From Stutzerimonas stutzeri (GTDB lineage: Bacteria; Pseudomonadota; Gammaproteobacteria; Pseudomonadales; Pseudomonadaceae), in assembly GCA_002345575.1 (NCBI GenBank), contig DDVX01000012.1, positions 33,924 through 97,923 on the forward strand: a DNA stretch of 64,000 nt. Direction: 5' to 3'. Positions 60,646 to 64,000 of this stretch are shown one piece after another. Below the pieces are notes generated by a model that was given only the letters and a program-made list of their open reading frames with translations, was not told the DNA's origin and made no database searches. A program made the translations under genes and the position numbers. Position 1 is the first letter of the stretch. Every line of letters begins with the position of its first letter.

Positions 60646-61892
60646 TGTTCAGACCACTCAGCATCTTCATTGGCAGCCGCTACACGCGGGCCAAGCGCCG
60701 CAACCATTTCATCTCGTTCATATCATTGACCTCAATGATCGGCCTGTCGCTGGGTGTGCTGGCGATGATCATGGTGCTGTCGGTTATGAACGGCTTTCAG
60801 CGCGAAATGAGCGAGCGGATTCTCGGCATGATTCCCCATGCAGTGGTCAAGAGCGAAGGGCAGCCGCTCGATGACTGGGCTTCGGTCGCAGAGGGCGTTG
60901 TGGCACATCCAGCTGTGTTGGGCGCTGCACCCATTACCCAGCTCGAAGGCATGCTCTCCTTCAGGGGCAGCATGCAGCCGGTGGAAATCAACGGGATCGA
61001 TCCGCAGGCCGAAGCGGAGGTTTCGACCCTTGCTGAGAAGATGGTTGCGGGCCGCCTCGAAGACCTGAAGCCGGGTGAGGCCGGCGTGATTATCGGGCTG
61101 ATGACAGCACGTCGCTTCGGTCTGAAACTGGGCGACAAGCTTACGGTTATCGTACCCGAGGTCAGCGACACCCCAGGTGGCATCACGCCGCGCATGCAGC
61201 GCCTGAACGTGGTTGGGGTGTTCAAGGTGGGCGCCGAGCTCGATGGCAGTCTGGCGATCATCCATCGTGTAGATGCGGCAGGTATTTTGCGCTGGCAGCC
61301 GGAACAGGTTGATGGTGTGCGAGTGCGTCTGGCCGACCTGTACCGGGCGCCGGAAATCGCCGCGGAACTGGCTCTGCAATTGGGCGATGGCTACCGGAGC
61401 GAGGATTGGTCACTAACCCAGGGCAGCCTGTTCAGCGCGATGAAGATGGAGAAGACCATGATTGGCTTGCTGTTGCTGCTGATCGTGGCGGTGGCGGCTT
61501 TCAATATCATCGCGACCCTGATCATGGTGGTAGCTGACAAGCGCGCCGATATCGCCATTCTGCGCACATTAGGCGCCACGCCGCGGCAGATCATGGCGAT
61601 CTTCATGGTGCAGGGCAGCATCATCGGTCTGATCGGCACCTTGATCGGGACTCTGCTGGGGGTATTGGGCGCATTGAATGTCAGTGCACTGGTGGGCTGG
61701 CTGGAAAATGTATCTGGGCAGCATATCTTCAGCTCTGACGTTTACTTCATCAGCACCCTGCCATCCGAGCTGCGCCTGGAAGACGTTTTGCTGGTGACGC
61801 TCGCGGCCCTTGCACTAAGCTTTCTCGCAACGCTATATCCAGCCTGGCGTGCTGCGCAGACGCAGCCGGCGGAGGCTTTGCGGTACGAGTGA
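60645..61892 (+). CDS. lolE: Lipoprotein-releasing ABC transporter permease LolE
   Basis: A 415-residue FtsX-fold permease, clearly a duplicate of LolC (MFRPLSIFIGSRYTRAKRR). It has a basic N-terminus, TM1 ISLTSMIGLSLGVLAMIMVL, large periplasmic domain and three C-terminal helices ending FLATLYPAWRAAQTQPAEALRYE. The last 20 residues are nearly identical to LolC's end. The ATG overlaps the lolD stop by 1 base. Confidence 0.95.
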   Translation: MFRPLSIFIGSRYTRAKRRNHFISFISLTSMIGLSLGVLAMIMVLSVMNGFQREMSERILGMIPHAVVKSEGQPLDDWASVAEGVVAHPAVLGAAPITQLEGMLSFRGSMQPVEINGIDPQAEAEVSTLAEKMVAGRLEDLKPGEAGVIIGLMTARRFGLKLGDKLTVIVPEVSDTPGGITPRMQRLNVVGVFKVGAELDGSLAIIHRVDAAGILRWQPEQVDGVRVRLADLYRAPEIAAELALQLGDGYRSEDWSLTQGSLFSAMKMEKTMIGLLLLLIVAVAAFNIIATLIMVVADKRADIAILRTLGATPRQIMAIFMVQGSIIGLIGTLIGTLLGVLGALNVSALVGWLENVSGQHIFSSDVYFISTLPSELRLEDVLLVTLAALALSFLATLYPAWRAAQTQPAEALRYE

Positions 61893-61901
61893 CAAAAACG
61901 C

Positions 61902-62417
61902 TTAGCGACGGTCGTTACGGCGCTGACGCCAACTGCGTCCCACCCACCAGCGCCAGTATCCCTGTGTGCCCGCATAGCCAAGCACCGAAAAAACGATAGC
62001 CATGACCAAAGAGCCGAGATAGAGCGGTTGCCAGTGGCTCTGCAGCAGCTGGCTGACCCAGGCCAGAGTCAGTTCATCCGGCATGCTTACGGCGGGTGTG
62101 TCCATCAGCCAGGTGCCTACCTTGTAGTTGCAGTAGAACACTGGCGGCATTGTCAGTGGGTTGGTCAGCCAGACCAGGCCAACTGCAATCGGCAGGTTGG
62201 CACGTGCGGGCAAGGCGCAGGCTGCTGCCACGAGCATCTGCATGGGCATCGGGATCATCGCCCAGAAGAGACCAATGGCCATGGCGCGGGATACGGAATG
62301 ACGGTTGAGATGCCAGAGGTTGGGATCATGGATCAGCGTGCCCAGAAACCGTAGGGACTTGTTCTCCTTTATACGATCTGGGTGCGGCATGTAGCGTTTG
62401 AAAAAACGACGCGGCAT
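61902..62417 (-). CDS. DUF2062 membrane protein
   Basis: A 171-residue protein starting MPRRFFKRYMPHPDRIKENK. Two or three hydrophobic segments (RAMAIGLFWAMIPMPMQMLVAAACALP, split across; then SLVMAIVFSVLGYAG) and the LPIAVGLVWLTNPLTMPPVFY motif fit DUF2062. Function is unknown. It converges on lolE with a 9-base gap and is divergent from comEC. Confidence 0.88.
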   Translation of the reverse strand: MPRRFFKRYMPHPDRIKENKSLRFLGTLIHDPNLWHLNRHSVSRAMAIGLFWAMIPMPMQMLVAAACALPARANLPIAVGLVWLTNPLTMPPVFYCNYKVGTWLMDTPAVSMPDELTLAWVSQLLQSHWQPLYLGSLVMAIVFSVLGYAGTQGYWRWWVGRSWRQRRNDRR

Positions 62418-62500
62418 GAGGGGTCTCTGACGGGCTTAAGCTTCGTGATTATGCCTGAAACGAGACCCGGTCCTGCCAGCAGTTTGTGACATTAGATATA

Positions 62501-62541
62501 CACTGCGGAGGTTTCGACTGGATGTCGAAACCTCCGCAGTG
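62501..62541. other. Perfect 18-bp hairpin upstream of comEC
   Basis: CACTGCGGAGGTTTCGAC (62501-62518), 5-base loop TGGAT, and the perfect complement GTCGAAACCTCCGCAGTG (62524-62541). It lies 61 bases before the comEC start and 84 bases from the DUF2062 start. No T run follows on the + strand. The loop holds a GGA in an apical position, the kind of site bound by RsmA/CsrA. Other options are an operator, an attenuator or a mobile-element end. Confidence 0.8.
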
Positions 62542-62601
62542 GACGGCCCGAGCTTCATCGGTCCGCGTCTACCGCTCTGGAACGGACTCCGGGGAGATGC
62601 A

Positions 62602-64000
62602 ATGCGTACAGCGATGCTGGCGCTGGCGGCAGGCCTCCTACTGCTGCGATTTCTACCGCAGCTGCCACCCATGTGGGCGCTGCCGCTCATGTTCGTGGTC
62701 GGTCTGGCAATGTTGCCGACACGTTACCGAGGGCTGGCCTTTTTCTTCTTCGGACTTGTCTGGGCGTGCCTGAGCGCGCAGTGGGCGTTGGATGATCGCC
62801 TGCCGAAAGACCTTGATGGACGAACATTCTGGCTGGAAGGACGGGTAGTCGGCTTGCCGGACACTCGTGATCGCGTGGTGCGCTTCGAGCTGGTGGACAT
62901 CACCTCGCGGCATGCCGGCCTGCCATCGCGCGTGCGCCTGGCCTGGTACGGCGGGCCGAAGTTGCAGGCCGGAGAGCGCTGGCGAGTGGCAGCCAAATTG
63001 AAACGGCCACGCGGCCTGGTCAATCCCCATTCCTTCGATTATGAAGCTTGGTTGCTAGCCGGCCGGATCGGTGCCAACGGGACGGTCAAGGCCGGTGAGC
63101 GGACAGCTGCTGCCGCAGGTCAGCAGGCTTGGCGCGACCGATTGCGCCAGCGCCTGGTAGCTGTCGAGGCGCAGGGCCGCGCGGGTGCCATCGCAGCGTT
63201 GGTGGTGGGCGATGCCAGCGGGCTAACTACGGCAGACTGGCGCACCCTGCAGGACACGGGGACCATTCACCTGATGGTGATTTCCGGCCAGCACGTAAGC
63301 ATGCTTGCCGGCTTGCTCTATGGCTTGGTGTTGCTGCTGGCGCGCTGGGGGCTGTGGCCAGCACGTCTGCCCTGGTTGCCCTGCGCATGCGCGCTAGCGC
63401 TGTTGGGTGCGCTTGGGTATGGCTGGCTGGCGGGTTTCGAGGTGCCGGTCCAGCGTGCCTGCCTGATGGTAGCGCTGGTGCTGCTTTGGCGCCTGCGCTT
63501 TCGTCATCTGGGCGTCTGGCTACCGTTGCTGGCGGCTTTTAACGCCGTGCTGCTAATCGAGCCACTGGTGAGTTTGCAGTCGGGTTTCTGGCTGTCGTTT
63601 GCGGCAGTGGCGCTGCTGGCGCTGATCTTCCGTGGCCGACTCGGTATCTGGAACTGGTGGTATGCCTTGGGGCGTGCGCAATGGTGCATGGCTCTGGGGC
63701 TGTTGCCAGCGCTTCTGGCCCTGGGCCTGCCGGTGAGTATAAGTGGGCCGCTGGGCAATTTGTTCGCCGTGCCGCTGGTGGGTGCGGTGATCGTGCCTCT
63801 GTCTCTGCTGGGCACCGCACTGCTGTGGTTGCCGGCTATTGGCGAGGGGCTGCTGTGGTCAGCCGGCGGCTTGCTAGTGGTGCTGTTTGCCATGCTGGAG
63901 GTGCTGGCTGACTGGCAGCCAGCCTGGCTCGCGGCGGGCCTGCCGCTTTGGTGCTGGATGTTGGTGGCGCTGGGTATTCTGCTGCTTCTACTGCCTGCAG
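62602..64000 (+). CDS. comEC: ComEC/Rec2 DNA-uptake channel, N-terminal part (runs off window)
   Basis: 466 codons are visible from the ATG at 62602 (GGGGAG upstream). Several membrane segments lie at the start, then the DUF4131/OB-like periplasmic domain (DGRTFWLEGRVVGLPDTR, about 75-165), then the competence-domain helix with HLMVISGQHVSMLAGLLYG and further helices up to the window end. ComEC imports one DNA strand across the inner membrane in natural transformation; in P. stutzeri the homologue is called ComA. The C-terminal metallo-beta-lactamase domain lies outside. Confidence 0.93.
   Translation, partial: MRTAMLALAAGLLLLRFLPQLPPMWALPLMFVVGLAMLPTRYRGLAFFFFGLVWACLSAQWALDDRLPKDLDGRTFWLEGRVVGLPDTRDRVVRFELVDITSRHAGLPSRVRLAWYGGPKLQAGERWRVAAKLKRPRGLVNPHSFDYEAWLLAGRIGANGTVKAGERTAAAAGQQAWRDRLRQRLVAVEAQGRAGAIAALVVGDASGLTTADWRTLQDTGTIHLMVISGQHVSMLAGLLYGLVLLLARWGLWPARLPWLPCACALALLGALGYGWLAGFEVPVQRACLMVALVLLWRLRFRHLGVWLPLLAAFNAVLLIEPLVSLQSGFWLSFAAVALLALIFRGRLGIWNWWYALGRAQWCMALGLLPALLALGLPVSISGPLGNLFAVPLVGAVIVPLSLLGTALLWLPAIGEGLLWSAGGLLVVLFAMLEVLADWQPAWLAAGLPLWCWMLVALGILLLLLPA

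Noticed and set aside
1..64000. CRISPR arrays, tRNA/rRNA genes, insertion sequences, prophage
   Set aside because: No regularly spaced direct repeats, cloverleaf sequences, transposase or phage genes were seen by eye on either strand.

Overview
The window is about 64 kb of high-GC, almost entirely protein-coding chromosome from a gamma-proteobacterium of the Pseudomonadaceae, most likely the Stutzerimonas (Pseudomonas stutzeri) group. The evidence is a pseudomonad-type rpoS-rsmZ locus with a GacA box, a complete Na+-NQR operon with its maturation genes, and runs of genes ordered as I remember them from P. aeruginosa (yajQ-mscS-ampG, fxsA-groESL, ispF-truD-surE-pcm-nlpD-rpoS, nqrA-F-apbE-nqrM-sthA, lolCDE-comEC). 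No rRNA, tRNA, insertion sequence, prophage or CRISPR array was seen.

Layout. 1-2.2 kb: the 3' end of ahpF, then a translationally coupled DUF3182/alpha-beta hydrolase pair. 2.2-6.8 kb (minus): a signalling operon of a response regulator with a degenerate GGDEF domain, a PanE-like reductase, a PAS histidine kinase and a PduO-type cobalamin adenosyltransferase. 6.9-13.8 kb: yajQ, mscS-type channel, ampG, an alkyltransferase-like repair protein, a DUF481 outer-membrane protein, an SDR, a flavin-oxidase-like protein and fxsA. 13.8-17.6 kb: groESL with a heat-shock-type promoter, then an ArsR/old-yellow-enzyme pair. 17.7-24.3 kb: ispF-truD-surE-pcm-DUF368-nlpD-rpoS, the small RNA rsmZ and a 47-residue acidic protein. 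24.3-28.1 kb: GNAT, UspA, YajD, a YebC-family protein and dgt.

28.1-37.2 kb is the more accessory stretch: a TetR-controlled RND efflux pair, a PhzF-family gene followed by a relic of another RND C-terminus, and an unusually long bifunctional penicillin-binding-protein-like enzyme. 37.2-44.4 kb: REP-like palindromes, a MocR regulator, ccoG, an LrgA/LrgB pair, a haloacetate-dehalogenase-like hydrolase, pirin and wrbA. 44.4-48 kb (minus): thioredoxin-like, YffB-like, dapD, csdA and csdE. 48.3-56.9 kb: nqrABCDEF, the flavin transferase apbE, the assembly factor nqrM and sthA, a coherent respiratory/redox block. 57-64 kb: a phosphodiesterase/PilZ operon, the lipoprotein-sorting ABC transporter lolCDE, a DUF2062 protein and the 5' part of comEC, which is preceded by a perfect 18-bp hairpin.

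No clearly new multi-gene defence or biosynthetic system is visible. The best leads are the DUF3182/hydrolase pair, the degenerate-GGDEF operon, the RND relic beside phzF, the orphan PBP-like protein, the small acidic protein beside rsmZ and the hairpin upstream of comEC.
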